DNA of 64,000 bases, from positions 49,718,458-49,782,457 of the forward strand of contig CM040126.1 in NCBI GenBank assembly GCA_022559845.1, in the 5' to 3' direction. The notes below the pieces were generated by a model that was given only the letters and a program-made list of their open reading frames with translations, made no database searches and was not told where the DNA came from. Below, piece by piece: positions 41,651 through 52,850 of the stretch. This stretch comes from Amorphophallus konjac. Lineage: Eukaryota; Streptophyta; Magnoliopsida; Alismatales; Araceae. The position numbers were made by a program, and so were the translations under genes. Every line of letters begins with the position of its first letter. Position 1 is the first letter of the stretch.

Positions 41651-44340
41651 CATTCGGGGCTGGCGAAAAGGAAGGCTGCAGCACCACTTGCTCAGGACGT
41701 AAACCTACCACCTTCCCAGCCTTGGATACGCCTTCCCAGAGATCACCGAGGGTGATGCCATTTTCAACAAGGGTGGCGTACTCAAAGGGCCCGATGCGGG
41801 TGATGGACCCGATCAGGTGTCGCTCCCACTTCGGCCACAAGTCATTGGTAAAGCCTTCAGGGTGAAGAGGAGTATCCATTGGTGCAGTCTGAGGATAACC
41901 ACAATCCGACAAGAAGTGTGTCCACCAAAAATACATTCGCTGATCCGCCGAGGCCTCACCTTGCCCCGAAGTAGTAACTGGCGGGCGCTTCAAGGGTTTA
42001 ATTGCACCCGCATATGGCCGACGGTCTACGGTAATGGCCCCGTTCTGAGCCTCCCACTGCAGGCGAAAGTCCCTCACCGCCTTTGCAATTTTTGAAAATT
42101 GGGTATGAAGCACTGAATTTTCCACAATCAATGGCGGTAGGTCGGTACTGCCCAGTCGAGCCTCTTCAGCTTCCCTTATCTTTTGTGGGAGTTGTCGGAA
42201 AACATTGCTGTACTTAAACCACCAGCGTGCATAATAGATGTCAATCCGGCCAACTCGCCTTGCCTCGGGGAGAGGACACTGCTCAGCAGCACCATCTCGA
42301 AAAAAATAATCCCACCAACTCCCTGCAACAAGGTGGGTGTCATGGCCCCTGCAAAGCCTGCAATCTATGCCAAAGTCTGCATTTGGAGGCACTGATTGGT
42401 CATAGCCAAAATTCCGTGAAAAACGGTAAGGAAAGTATGGCTCTAGAATAGTCGTGCTGCCCTTCCTGAATACGAGCATGCTCGGCCTAATACAATACAG
42501 CCAGTTTTCATAAAAAGTCGAGCTGGTGGACTGATGATAAGAAAGGCCGTAAGATACCCTGTCCCGACCTTCAACAGCAAATGGTCGGAAGTCATAAGAG
42601 CCACAAGCAAACTGAAGACCCTCATTCCCCTGCACAGGCACAAAGGAAAGCATCCTCCGTGCTGCTAATAAATGCTCATACTGATGTTGATCCGGCCGGT
42701 TTCGAAAAAGAAATATCAATGGCGCCACGGGGTTTTCAATTGGCACACTCTGGCATAATGAGGGTAGCAAAAGTCCGGCCCATGCGCTCAGATAATGTGT
42801 GGCCATGTAAACACTTCTGTCTCTAGGAGAGCTATGTGCTGTCAAGTTCCCCAATCCATGATAAATATTTGCTAATGCAGCAGGGGCGATTGCCAGTTTA
42901 TGACCATCTGCAAGCAGACACGCTGGGTAAATAATCTCAGGCCGTATTAGGCCCTCCTCGCCATATGGCACAACAAAAGTAGCCAACCAGTAAACAAGAT
43001 AGGCTGCAAGATAAGTTTGATCCGGCAGCCGTCGGGGATTCCACCCCTCATTTTCAGGTGCGAACAAATAGCGTCTATTTTCCTGTGAAGGCAGAATCAG
43101 CTGATGGTATTCACTTAAAGGCCTGTCATCCTCGGCAAATCGCTCATGAAAGCAGAATGGTCCATTATAGAAAAATTGAACCCAAGCATTCAAACTAACT
43201 CGCACGGCGCCGACAGAAGCTGAATGTGCCTTCTTTTTACCAAAACGGGCTAGATCCCGCCAAACTTTCATCAAGTACCTGAAGCTCAAAGGAAGGCCAT
43301 ATTCACCTGAACCTGTGGAATAATTCCTGTGGAGATCATCAAGGCACACCTCCTCATAGGGCCGCCCCGAGATGGGAAGCCCCGAGATTCTGTAAAAACT
43401 CCATAAATCCAGGGCAGTTTCACCCTCTGCTGTAGCAAAGGTGTTAAATCGACGGTTGAATCTCTCCGCCAATGCCTGTAGAAGCCCACTGTAGCAAGGG
43501 TAGCGATATAAAGCGGCAGTCACAGCATGACGAATGCCCACAAGCTCCAGTAGCCGACTGTAATGATGAAGGACACCCATGAGCCATTCTGTGGCCCCCA
43601 AATGAAACCTGTGGGAAGGAATAACCGCCCATTTACCATACCAACTAGGCACAGATCCGCACATGATTTTATCCAGAAGACAAAGCTTATCATACCCCTC
43701 TGAGGCAAACCGGGTGCCGGATGGAGCCAAGAAGAGACCTGAACAAGAATCTGATATTGCCCGGTGTTTTCCACCCAAATCCCAAGCAGCAGCTGAGAAG
43801 GTCCGATCCTGAACTGGACATCCAGTCTCAGAACTAAAAAAGCCTAACTGAGTAACGGCAGGAAACTGAACCTGGCAAACAAGGCCCATGGGGAAGTTGG
43901 GAAAAGAAGCTCCACAACAGCCAAGCAGGCTATCACTACCCACAAGAATGGCTCTCTCGAGCTGAACGCGTTCTGCGGTCAAGAAACTGTCACCATCATC
44001 CGTCCCCTCAGGAATGAAGTTCTGGATGAAGGGAAATAAAAACTCATCCAAAGGATAGTGCTTTGGGTAACCCTTGGGGCGTTCATATGTGTAGCGGACA
44101 CAGCCACCATGTCTGAAAATCAAAGATGAATCAACCATGCCATCGCCTGGATCTCCCTCGGGTAAAGGGCTCGGAGCAACAATACTCAGCCCCCTGTCAA
44201 GTGAAAATAGAGTCTCTGCTGTAACCCGTGGCAACCCCAAAGGCGGCATCAATCTCGAGGAAGCAATAGGCGCAGAACGCCCATCCTGACTCCGAGACCC
44301 GTGAACTTGGCCTCTCCTAGACCGAGGCATGCTGAATAGC
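41651..44340 (-). CDS. Plant mobile domain protein, exon 1 (893 intact codons), antisense in the Tat element
   Basis: ATG at 44328-44330; open to the donor ATG|GTATGT at 41650. A splice acceptor (CTTTTGCAG|GC) lies ten bases before the ATG, implying a 5'-UTR intron. The N-terminus is basic (MPRSRRGQVHGSR). Residues about 250-525 are an aminotransferase-like plant mobile domain: AERFNRRFNTF, GETALDLWSFYRISGLPISG, AAYLVYWLATFVVPYG, and a final THYLSAWAGLLLP that matches the family's LQLWAW position. The C-terminal third has Trp-rich WWFKYSNVF and WWTHFLSDCGYP. The family includes the nuclear proteins MAIN and MAIL1 that affect gene and transposon silencing, and copies carried by transposons. 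No stop or frameshift in 2.7 kb suggests recent constraint or a young insertion. Confidence 0.85.
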
Positions 44341-44635
44341 CTGCAAAAGAAAAGAACAAAAAAAGAGAGAGAGAGAGAAAAGATAGCACAATGTTAGTTT
44401 AATATGGAAATATCAAATGAAAGTGCGAAAAAAAAAGAGGAAGAAAAAAAAAAGAAAAAGAAAAAAGAGAAAGGAGAAGAACAATACCATAATGTCAGTT
44501 TGCTATGGCAATATCAAATAGAAATATGAAAAAGGAAGAAACGAAGAAGAGAAAAGAAAAAGAAAAAGAAAAAGGAGACGGCACGGGTCGCCCGCCTCTG
44601 CCTCCGGCCTCGACGGACCACCCGTGGGGGGCATT
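44341..44635. other. Purine-rich spacer and polypurine tract before 3' LTR
   Basis: A/G-rich on the plus strand (low complexity, with 'gagagagaga' and 'aaaaagaaaaag'). It therefore gives a pyrimidine-rich tract leading into the splice acceptor of the antisense gene. GTGGGGGGCATT directly before the LTR at 44636 is the likely plus-strand primer. 'aatgtcagtttgctatggcaatatcaaat' occurs twice (44391 and 44492 regions). Confidence 0.6.
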
Positions 44636-45717
44636 TGTTGAAACCCAAAAATGTTATTTAAGTTCTTTTGAAAAGAGTTCCTGAAATAAAGAAAATGAAG
44701 CGGGTTGTCGCTAAACGGCCTTAAAATGACAAGGGTTCCCTTCGCTGTAAATCCCTCCGACAACCCGGCAAGATGTATAGTGGGGAGTTGTATTTTTATG
44801 CGCATATACGTGCATTGAAAGGTCTTGATAAAAATATTTTCAGGCCTATAAACTTGTGTGGGAATTATTCCGCAAGAAGATAACTTTTTTTCCGGATATC
44901 CGGATGGTCAACCTGGATGCACCGGGACCAAGAAGAAAAGTACAGCGATTTCAACGCTCACCTCTCGGCCGTACTGACGTGAAAAGGACATTTGTTTTTA
45001 ATCCCCGGGATCCTTTTATAGCCAAGGGAGTGGGGGCCAACCCCCTCCACCCCTTTCTCTCTTTTGACCACACGCGGAGGAAGGTCCGGAGGAACCCCCT
45101 CCGGTCCTTGTACCGGAGGGGGGTTTCCCCTGCTGCTGCCGGACCCGGAGGGAGACCCCCTCCGGTCCATGAACCGGAGGGGGGGGCTCCCCCGCTGCTG
45201 CTGGACCCGGAAGGAACCCCCTCCGGTCCTTGTACCGGAGGGGGGGGCTGCGCTGCTGCGGACCCGGAGGGAGACCCCCTCCGGTCCATGTACCGGAGGG
45301 GGGGCTCCCCGTTGCTGCGGACCCGGAGGGAGACCGGAGGCCGGAGGGAGACCCCCTCCGGTCCATGTACCGGAGGGGGGGGCTCCCCCCGCTGCTGCCG
45401 GACCCGGAGGGAACCCCCTCCGGTCCTTGTACCGGAGGGGGGGGGGTTTCCCGCGACCGCGACCCACCGGAGGGACCCCCTCCGGTCCCCTACCGGAGGG
45501 GGAACCCCCTCCGGTTCCCTACATAGCAGCGGAGGGGGGTTCTCCCCTCTCCGTCCAATCCGCAAGCCCCCGAACAAAAAAAAAGGAGGAGAAGAAGAGT
45601 GATGCAGTAAAAAAAAACTGAAACAAGGAAGAGGAGAAGTTACCTTGGCTTTTGGTATTCCACCGGAGGAACTCCAAGAGGTTTTTCACCACCCCCTCCG
45701 CCACTTGTGGGAGCTAC

Positions 45718-45725
45718 TATAAAAG
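45718..45725 (+). promoter_or_regulatory. TATA box of 3' LTR
   Basis: TATAAAAG, same context as 24940-24947. Confidence 0.6.
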
Positions 45726-46530
45726 GGAGGCTACTCCAAGGAGCAAGAGAGGGAAGAAAAAAGAGAAGAGGACCGAGAGAGAAGGGAGGAAGAAAAAGAC
45801 TTGGAGAGCTTCCTAAGGCCCAAGTCAAAAGAGAAAGCAAGAGGAAGGGTGCGCCCCTTTCTCTCTCACTATAATCCCATGGATTTTGTGTATTTCACAT
45901 AAATACCCCTTCATGTATATTTGACGAAAATACCCTTTTAATATATAAAAGGGGTTTCATGACTTTATGTAATGAGAAATATTATGACAATGTGGTAAAG
46001 TTAAGTGAGCATGAAAACTATGATTGTCATGGTTCTTGTCAAAAATTATACAAAGATCCCTCTTGGCGTAAAATTACACCATCAGCCCGAAAGTTCTTAA
46101 AATTGCGCATATATATGTTCGCAAACCATGAAAATTTAAGAGATCAAATGGGAAAAGAATCTTCAACAATTGTTCTCATCATGGAGAAATCTCTTTGAGT
46201 TGCGATAATAAAATAAACGTACAAGATCAAGCCTTACAAATTGCATCCCCTAAAGTTCTTTCATAATCACGTATATGTTCGTAAAAACAAATTGAAAGTT
46301 GTGGAATATAATTCATCGGGATCATAAAAGTTACATGTAATTCGAAACGACATATTCCCTTTCAAATACGAAAGGGCGAGGCCGCATAAGAAAGTAACAA
46401 AAAAGGTCATAATCAAAATCCCGCTCCGAAGGAAACTCAAAGGGCCTTTTCTTTTCTTTTTGTCAAAGGTAACAGGAGATCTTTAGTAGTTTAATCAAGG
46501 GTATTCGGACTCGTCCGATGTAAATTAACG

Positions 46531-46544
46531 CCGACTTCGGTCGG
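46531..46544 (+). other. Conserved LTR hairpin, copy 3 (TTCG loop)
   Basis: CCGAC-TTCG-GTCGG, identical to copy 2. Confidence 0.75.
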
Positions 46545-48023
46545 TGGGGAAAAGTCTTGTACCCGAACCCTAAATCGTCTGATAAATTTAAAAAGGCGCG
46601 GAATTCATATATATGCCAAATATACGCATACCCATCCGACAAAATCGGATGTTCCGAAAATAATTCCGCGTGTAAACAACGGTCTATCGTAAGGCCGTTA
46701 CATTCATGTGACGGTCTTACGTTGGTGCGTCAGAGAATCTGCTGGCAGTAAACTAAGTAAAGGTTTATGAAAACATAACATGCCTGGAAATCAACATACT
46801 ATCACTGTCCTAGTCATGAAAACGAAGTATAGGTCAACTATATGCATAGGTTTAGTGAATAGACATGATAATATCTTTTAATTTCCATTTAGGGCTAAGA
46901 AATGCATGAATGTATAGAACTAGGAAATCATGAAATTCTTAGTCTACAATGCATGAAATCAAGCACAATCAGAGGGCTTTTATTCCTAACAAGTTGTTTT
47001 TGCCAATCATGAGATAACCTACCTCTTCTAGAACCTTAAAACTTCGAATTTGATGCTAGGTGCTACCCTTAGTCCCTTGTACTTCTTGTGATAAATCAGC
47101 AACTTCAATCTGCTCTATTTCCTCAGCCTCTTGACCTAAGGATGTGAAATTTTGAGGGTAAGAAGATGAAACTATTGGGAACAAAAAGTTCTATAGGATC
47201 GTACTCTAATTACCTCGTTTAGTCGTCCTAATCTCTGGATCTTCAGGGGACTTGCGTTCAGATTCCTAGGTTGCTAAGGTTGAATCAGCAACTTTGGAAG
47301 CTTCTATCTCCTTGGAAGCTTTATCTCCTAGCACGAAATTTGGAGAACCATTAGTCTAAAGTATACTAAACAAAAGTTTCTAAAGAACTTACCCGAATTT
47401 ATGACTCCTTACCTTGATTCTTCACGAGCCAAAAGTAAGGGTCGCTCAGTTCCGAACTAGGTCCTATTTATAGGGTTTTGACTAGGGTTTGAAGATTAGA
47501 TCGATTCTAGAGTCCTTAATTTGCCAGAACCTAATCCCTAAGAGTCCTTAGCAATGTTATAAGCTTCCCTAAGTCGATCTCTTGTAGATAAGATTTCAAA
47601 GTTCCAATCTTTTTGTAATTTCCTCACCTTACGGAATTTACAGGATGTAACGATCGTGTCTAGGTGCGTTACATGTCTGTGACGGTCGCCCGATAGACCG
47701 TTACATTCAACGTATATAGAGTTTTAATTTAATCAAACTCTTTTATTTGTTTATCCACATAATTATCTTATATCAATAGTATTTATCCTTAAAATACGTG
47801 AATAAGCTAATTACCCTTCTAGAATATGGGCCAAACTTAATGTGCTTAGCCCATTAACCTGTTGGATAATAATTAGATAGGCTAGGTTAACTAATTAGCC
47901 TAATTGAGCCTTATAATGACTTATTAATCTAATAATCATTCATTAATTTATTTAGGCCTTTATAATTTTCAGAAAACTATTTTATAATTCAAAAATTATA
48001 TATATAAATTCTGGGGTATTACA

Positions 48024-48786
48024 TGTGTGTGAAAAAACAGGGACAATGATGAAAAGACTGAGAGAGGTTCATATTGAAACCCAAGAAAAGACGTCAGAAA
48101 TGTTTATGCATGCCTATGACATCCGAGAAGATCAAAGCAATATGAATCTCAAATATGCAACACTTGTTGATACTTCGAATAGAATTGAACAAAGAGTGGC
48201 TGTTGACTCTGCTACACTCAGAGAAAAGGTGATTACTGAGACTGCAAAAATTTTAAGAGTCACCACCAATTTGGAATCAGCAGTACATGCCAATTCTGCT
48301 CGAGTCATTGATGAGTCAATCAGGCTGAAAGGAAAAATTCATCTTGACACTAACAAGCTCTTTGATGCCTCCACAAAGCTTGTAGAACAAGTCCATACTG
48401 ATACAGCAACAATGGTGAACAACTCCACCAAAGTTGAAGCAAAGATGAATGTTGTTTACGACAAATTGGATATGGTTGGAATAGAAATTCTTGAACTAAT
48501 TCGTCTTCACAAAGCTCATCTTCAACCTATTTTGGAAGACACAGGTGATGAATGGTGTCCTCGTCCCACTGAAGCTACATCCTCTTATGTCTCACCAAAA
48601 GGGACCCAACAGAAAACACATACAGAATACATCTGTGATATGTTACACGACTGGTTAGATGCTATAAATGACAACATCAAGTCTCTTCACCAGTTCGTCA
48701 AACAAAGAGATGAGCAACTCACTCTAAAGGTTGATTCTCTAGCTGAAATAGTTCTGCAACTGCAACAACAATTCTCCGAGGCCTAG
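48024..48786 (+). pseudogene. Sirevirus env-like ORF, C-terminal part
   Basis: 253 codons open to TAG at 48784-48786, resuming the ORF cut at 21787. It is almost entirely helical. About five 18-residue repeats follow a pattern of small residue-Ser/Thr-x-Lys/Asn-Leu...Val-His-x-Asp-Thr (for example DASTKLVEQVHTDTATMV and DESIRLKGKIHLDTNKLF). Then an ordinary coiled region ends in VLQLQQQFSEA. There is no membrane segment, so an envelope role is not supported. 'Env-like' refers to its place between pol and the 3' LTR in Sireviruses. Confidence 0.6.
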
Positions 48787-49177
48787 AAACTTCAATTTCC
48801 AGGAAGCTCAAGCTCCATGCCTCCACCACAACAACCACCTCCTTCACCCCCTCCTTGCTGATGCCAAAGGGGGAGACAAGTCAAGTCTGCTACAAGCTTG
48901 GAAAGCCTGTTGTGATCCTTTCATATAGCATTAGGCATATAGATTCAGGCATCTAGTTAGGTCATGCATAGTTTTTGATGAATGTATATGAAATTTTTTT
49001 TGGGAAAAACTTCTTTGGTTTGGTTTATCAATGGAAACTTTTTGATTGATTAATAAACTTGTATGAAACTCCTTGTCCTTGTGAATGAAAAGTTTTCTGT
49101 CTAATGGAATGCCATAAATGCCATATGAATGCTTGTAAACAATGACTCATGGTTGTCATCATCAAAGAGGGGGAGAA
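48787..49177 (+). other. Non-coding 3' end of Sirevirus relic with two polypurine tracts
   Basis: AAAGGGGGAGA (48867-48877) and AAAGAGGGGGAGAA (49164-49177, directly before the LTR). Otherwise nothing recognised. Confidence 0.7.
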
Positions 49178-49295
49178 TGTTGTGTCCCCTGGTTTTGATG
49201 ATAATAAACCATAATCCATTGTTAAATCTTTGTGGTATGACTAACTGTATTGTTTAAGTTCTTGTCTGGACAAGTACATGTGATGTACTCTCAAA

Positions 49296-49708
49296 GTGTC
49301 GACCTGTCACTTGGACGTGTCGACACGCCAAGAAGAAACTTGTCCTTGAGCTGCTTCTGTTTGAGCTCTGGCGTGAGCAGAGTGTCAACACCTCCTACAG
49401 CGTGTCGACACGTCTAGAAGAAATTTGTGATTGAACTGTCTCTGTCCAAGTTCTGTTTGGCACCATGTGTCGACACCCTGTGAAAACGTGTCGACACCCT
49501 CGGTTCAGCGCAGCGGACTTCGTCTCTGTCTGGCGCACATGTCCTGACACTTTCAAGTGAAGCCTCGACATGGAGGCTCAAGCCGCACGCGAGTGTGGCA
49601 CCTGTGTCGACACCCAGCCATCGAAGTGTCGACCTGTTTTGCTTGGAAGTCATGTTTCTTCAAGATTGTAAGGAGATGTGCCGACACCTTGTCTGAAAGT
49701 GTCGACAC
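49296..49708 (+). repeat. Dispersed GTGTCGACAC palindromes
   Basis: Six perfect 10-bp palindromes (49317, 49402, 49467, 49488, 49604, 49699) and about five near copies (for example 49296 and 49681) in the upstream part of the LTR. Confidence 0.85.
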
Positions 49709-50615
49709 CTTCAAGCTCGCCCAGAACAGATCTGAAACCAGAAGCGTCCGCTTTTCAAGATCCGGAACCGGTCGTGGAGGATCCGATCGCACTTGGAAAT
49801 GCTTCTAGAAGCCCACCTTTTCAGAGGAACTGATCATATGTCAGAAGAATCTTCCAGGAGTGGGTCCCCTTTGCAGATTTGGTTCCCTACCTACCCACGA
49901 ATGTGGTGCGCACGGGAGAAAAGGACAAGAAGCTGTTGAAGCAAATGGAGAATGAGGAGTGCGACGTCCTGCGCATGGGATTCTGTAAGCAGATAAGGTG
50001 GGAGATAACTTGAAGAAAAAGCCGAGAGGCTCTAGTTCTTAGAAAGGGCAAGCAGAGAAGAAGAAGAAGAACAAGAGAAGGAGAGCAAGGGTAACGAAGA
50101 AGCCTTTTGGGGAGATATCGCCTTCCTCCTGCTGCTGGCGTGACTGCAACGCAGCAGATCGTCTTCTTCACCTTCAGGAGATCTCACGGCAAGGAAGACA
50201 GTAGCATCAGGTGCCGTAGAGAGCTGTGAAGCTGGTCTACCACTCCTCTCGCGTTCGTGGTGAAGACCCAGAACGAAGAAAAGGAGAACCCAGGCTTCGT
50301 CCAGCTCTCACCCAGATAGGAGTTTTTATCTCCCATAGAACTTCATAGCCATACTCTGTCTAGTTACTCTTTTCAGTTTTGTTTTTCTCAAAAATAAATA
50401 CTCTTACATTGCTCCCTACCTGCGTGTAGGAAGACAGACGGTGTGTTCACCGGTCTGTGGGTTTTGGGTTGTGTACCCTCAAACTGTTTGACAGCGGAGT
50501 TGAGAGAGTTTGTCTCTCTGTTGGAAGCTGTGAATCAGCGGTAGTGCATTTGCACTAGTGAAGCCTCACCAAGTTGTATGAGGGGTGGACGTAGGTCTCT
50601 GGATAGAGACCGAAC

Positions 50616-52623
50616 TGATAGAACGCACGAAGGGTGAGCTAGAAGGGGGGGGATGAATAGGTCACCCCCAAATTCAATCTAATTCGAAGATCGACAACGT
50701 GATACAAAACGCAGTAAGGAACCTTCTCAATATTAGCCACGAAGCAACAAGAGGCAAAATCTCAGTGAGACCGAGACAAAACTAGTGCAAAGAACAAACA
50801 CCTGGCGAGCTGAAAACAGAATAGCAGACGAGATCAAACCACACCAAGGGGACATAAGATTTTTAAGGTGGTTCGATTGCGGTCAGCAATCTACGTCCAC
50901 CCCTTACTCCCTTGGAGTAAGGCTTCCTTGCACTAAGCAATGTAAAGCACAGCAGACTCAGTCTGCAGACATCCGCTGTCGCACAGCTTGCCACAAGGGA
51001 ACAAATCCCTCAACACTGATCCTGCGACCTACAGGATCTGAACCTGAACTTGCCCCTGCAAGATCAGAACCGGAGGACCAACCTCCCTTCCTCTAAACAT
51101 GAGGGAACACACGTGTAAAGCCTACACTCGCAACTGGAGAACCAATCTCCCTTCCTCTAAGCACACTTAGAGGGTAACAAAGCAGTAAGGAAGAAATATG
51201 TGAAACAACTCGAAAGGGAAAAGATGATAAGAAAACAATCACTCAAAACAACGAAAAATATAGCTTCCAGAGAAGCAGTCTTTCAAGCTCGAAAACCCAA
51301 CAATGATCACTCAAACACTTCTGGCTCTTCTCTCGAATAGGGAGATTCTTCTACGCTCAGTGGCTGCAGGTGCTCTCTCTCTTTCAAATCTTCAGCAGCA
51401 GCCTCTGGTTGTCTTCAGCCTCCTTTTATAGCCAGATGAGAGCGCGTGCCCAACACGATTCCCGCCCATTTCTTTTGACAGGTCTGATTCCCTTTTTGGT
51501 TCCACGTGTCAGGATCATCATTTCAGTTCGATGCCTCGGATCACGAGCCCTTAAACCTGATACATCGACTTCCGCGTGGAGTGAGCTCACTGGTTTTGGG
51601 TTCGCTCAACACATGCTCGATCAGGTGACAACCCTGCCAAGCAAGAGAGGATATTAGTGAGGGCTATATAGAGCAGGGTCATGCACAGACTTTACATATC
51701 ATATAGCGAGACAAGCACATACTCTAACTGACATGCACTGACATTAAAGATAATGACTTAACCATATGCACATACCGTAACGCACAATATGCTCAAGCCA
51801 TGAATAGGGTTTTGTGTTATATGCACAGACTGTGAGCAACGTAGAGGCATGTGTGCACAGACTTTGTGTGTATAACGTGGCAAGTGCACCGACCGAATTA
51901 TGCACCGAGATAGAAAGTGCACGGAATTCAAGTACCCTGAAGCAAAGAATGCACAGACTTGAAATGTAGCGAAACACGATCATGCACAGACATTATTGCA
52001 CAGGTGTAGAACAATGCACTGACTTGATTATGCCTAAGACAAGAGATTGCACCGACGTTGATCAAGCAAGAATGACATTTGCACCGACCTTGTATGTGTG
52101 TGCGGGCAACGAATGCACTGACTAGGTGCGTGCAGAGTATCCACCGACTTGTGCGAGCCAAAGCTTGCACCGATCTGCCTTAGCAGACGTCCAGTAAACC
52201 ATATGCTCCGACCTTATGAATACTAACAAAAGCATGCACTGAGATAATGCACATACTTAGCAATGAAGTGTGCACTGATTTTATGTGCACGGTGCGAGAG
52301 CTGCACCGACTTGATTGCGTGCAGTAACTATTGTTGCACAGACTTGTTGTGCCTGGACTTCAACATGCACGGACTTAGTCGCGTGCCTCAATCGAGGGTT
52401 GCACCGACTTGATGCTTGCATGCACAGACTCTATTCAGTAAAGATGCAGTTTATGCATGGACTCAACTGCAGATGAAAGCTAAGTATGCACGGACTTTCA
52501 GAGTAGGATTAGAGAGTCTAGTATATGAAGAATGAATATATATAAAAACAAAATATGCATTAAGATAGACTATCATGATTGACTTATAATGTATGACATC
52601 ATCAAAACCGTAGGAGTGCAACA
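50616..52623 (-). mobile_element. Sirevirus-type solo LTR, minus strand
   Basis: 2,008 bp between CGAAC duplications (50611-50615 and 52624-52628). On the minus strand it starts TGTTGCACTCC and ends GTTCTATCA. It contains many TGCACAGACTT/TGCACCGACTT motifs (51680-52510) upstream of a TATAAAAGGA box (51421-51430, minus). It is related to, but well diverged from, the LTRs at 7030 and 14350. No internal region remains, so it arose by LTR-LTR recombination. Confidence 0.85.
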
Positions 52624-52850
52624 CGAACCACCTTAAAATCTTGTCTCTCCGTGGTTTGTTTTCTATCTTGCGTTGACGCTAGATGCTTGTGTAGGAACGC
52701 TCCTAATCATAGTTTGTGCATTTAGCTCACCAACTTGCGTCTGTTTGTGGCTTACTGTTCTTTAGTTTTTATCTAGTTGTTATTTCCGCGAAGAAGGGGC
52801 TGATCTATTCACCCCTCCCCTCTAGATCCGCCTATCACTACTCGTCAACA

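Larger units (their letters stand above)
23797..46678 (+). mobile_element. Complete 22.9-kb Tat-lineage Ty3 retrotransposon with antisense plant mobile domain gene
   Basis: LTRs 23797-25897 and 44636-46678, TGTTGAAACC...GTGTAAACA, with ACGGT duplicated at 23792-23796 and 46679-46683. Primer site 25901-25918; polypurine tract before 44636. Sense genes run from 26068 to 37705: upstream ORF, gag, protease, RT, RNase H, second archaeal-type RNase H, DD35E integrase without chromodomain. The second RNase H between the first and integrase defines the Tat lineage. Then come a 50-bp tandem array, hairpins, and an antisense nine-exon gene (44340-39157). The LTRs differ at few positions, so insertion is recent. 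Lesions in gag-pol make this copy non-autonomous now. Confidence 0.92.
44636..46678 (+). repeat. 3' LTR of the complete Tat element
   Basis: 2,043 bp. It lacks one ~59-bp unit of the GC array compared with the 5' LTR and is otherwise nearly identical. GC array 45085-45525; TATA box 45718. Confidence 0.92.
21788..48023. mobile_element. Non-coding TG...CA insertion (solo LTR or LARD-like), itself split by a Tat element
   Basis: It splits the env-like ORF between a His-Val and a Cys codon. It starts TGTCACGCCCCGAG and ends GGGGTATTACA, with a 4-5 bp duplication (TGTG or ATGTG; the GT-rich target leaves the exact base ambiguous). Without the nested 22.9-kb Tat element it is about 3.35 kb (21788-23796 and 46684-48023). 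No coding frame of note, no primer site and no second terminal copy were found, so a solo LTR is most likely. CTATAAATA-type TATA candidates lie on the minus strand near 22535 and 47463. It carries about ten dispersed copies of a small hairpin (next entry). Confidence 0.65.
49178..52850 (+). mobile_element. Sirevirus 3' LTR, interrupted by a solo LTR
   Basis: Begins TGTTGTGTCC right after the polypurine tract and ends CTCGTCAACA at 52850. 1,660 bp without the nested LTR (50616-52623 plus one duplication). 'ggtggacgtagg...gaccgaac' continues across the insertion into 'caccttaaaatcttgtctctcc', the usual phrase near the 3' end of this LTR type. The flank on the right is an L1-type LINE, so the Sirevirus inserted there. 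Its 5' LTR is not in the window. Confidence 0.75.
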
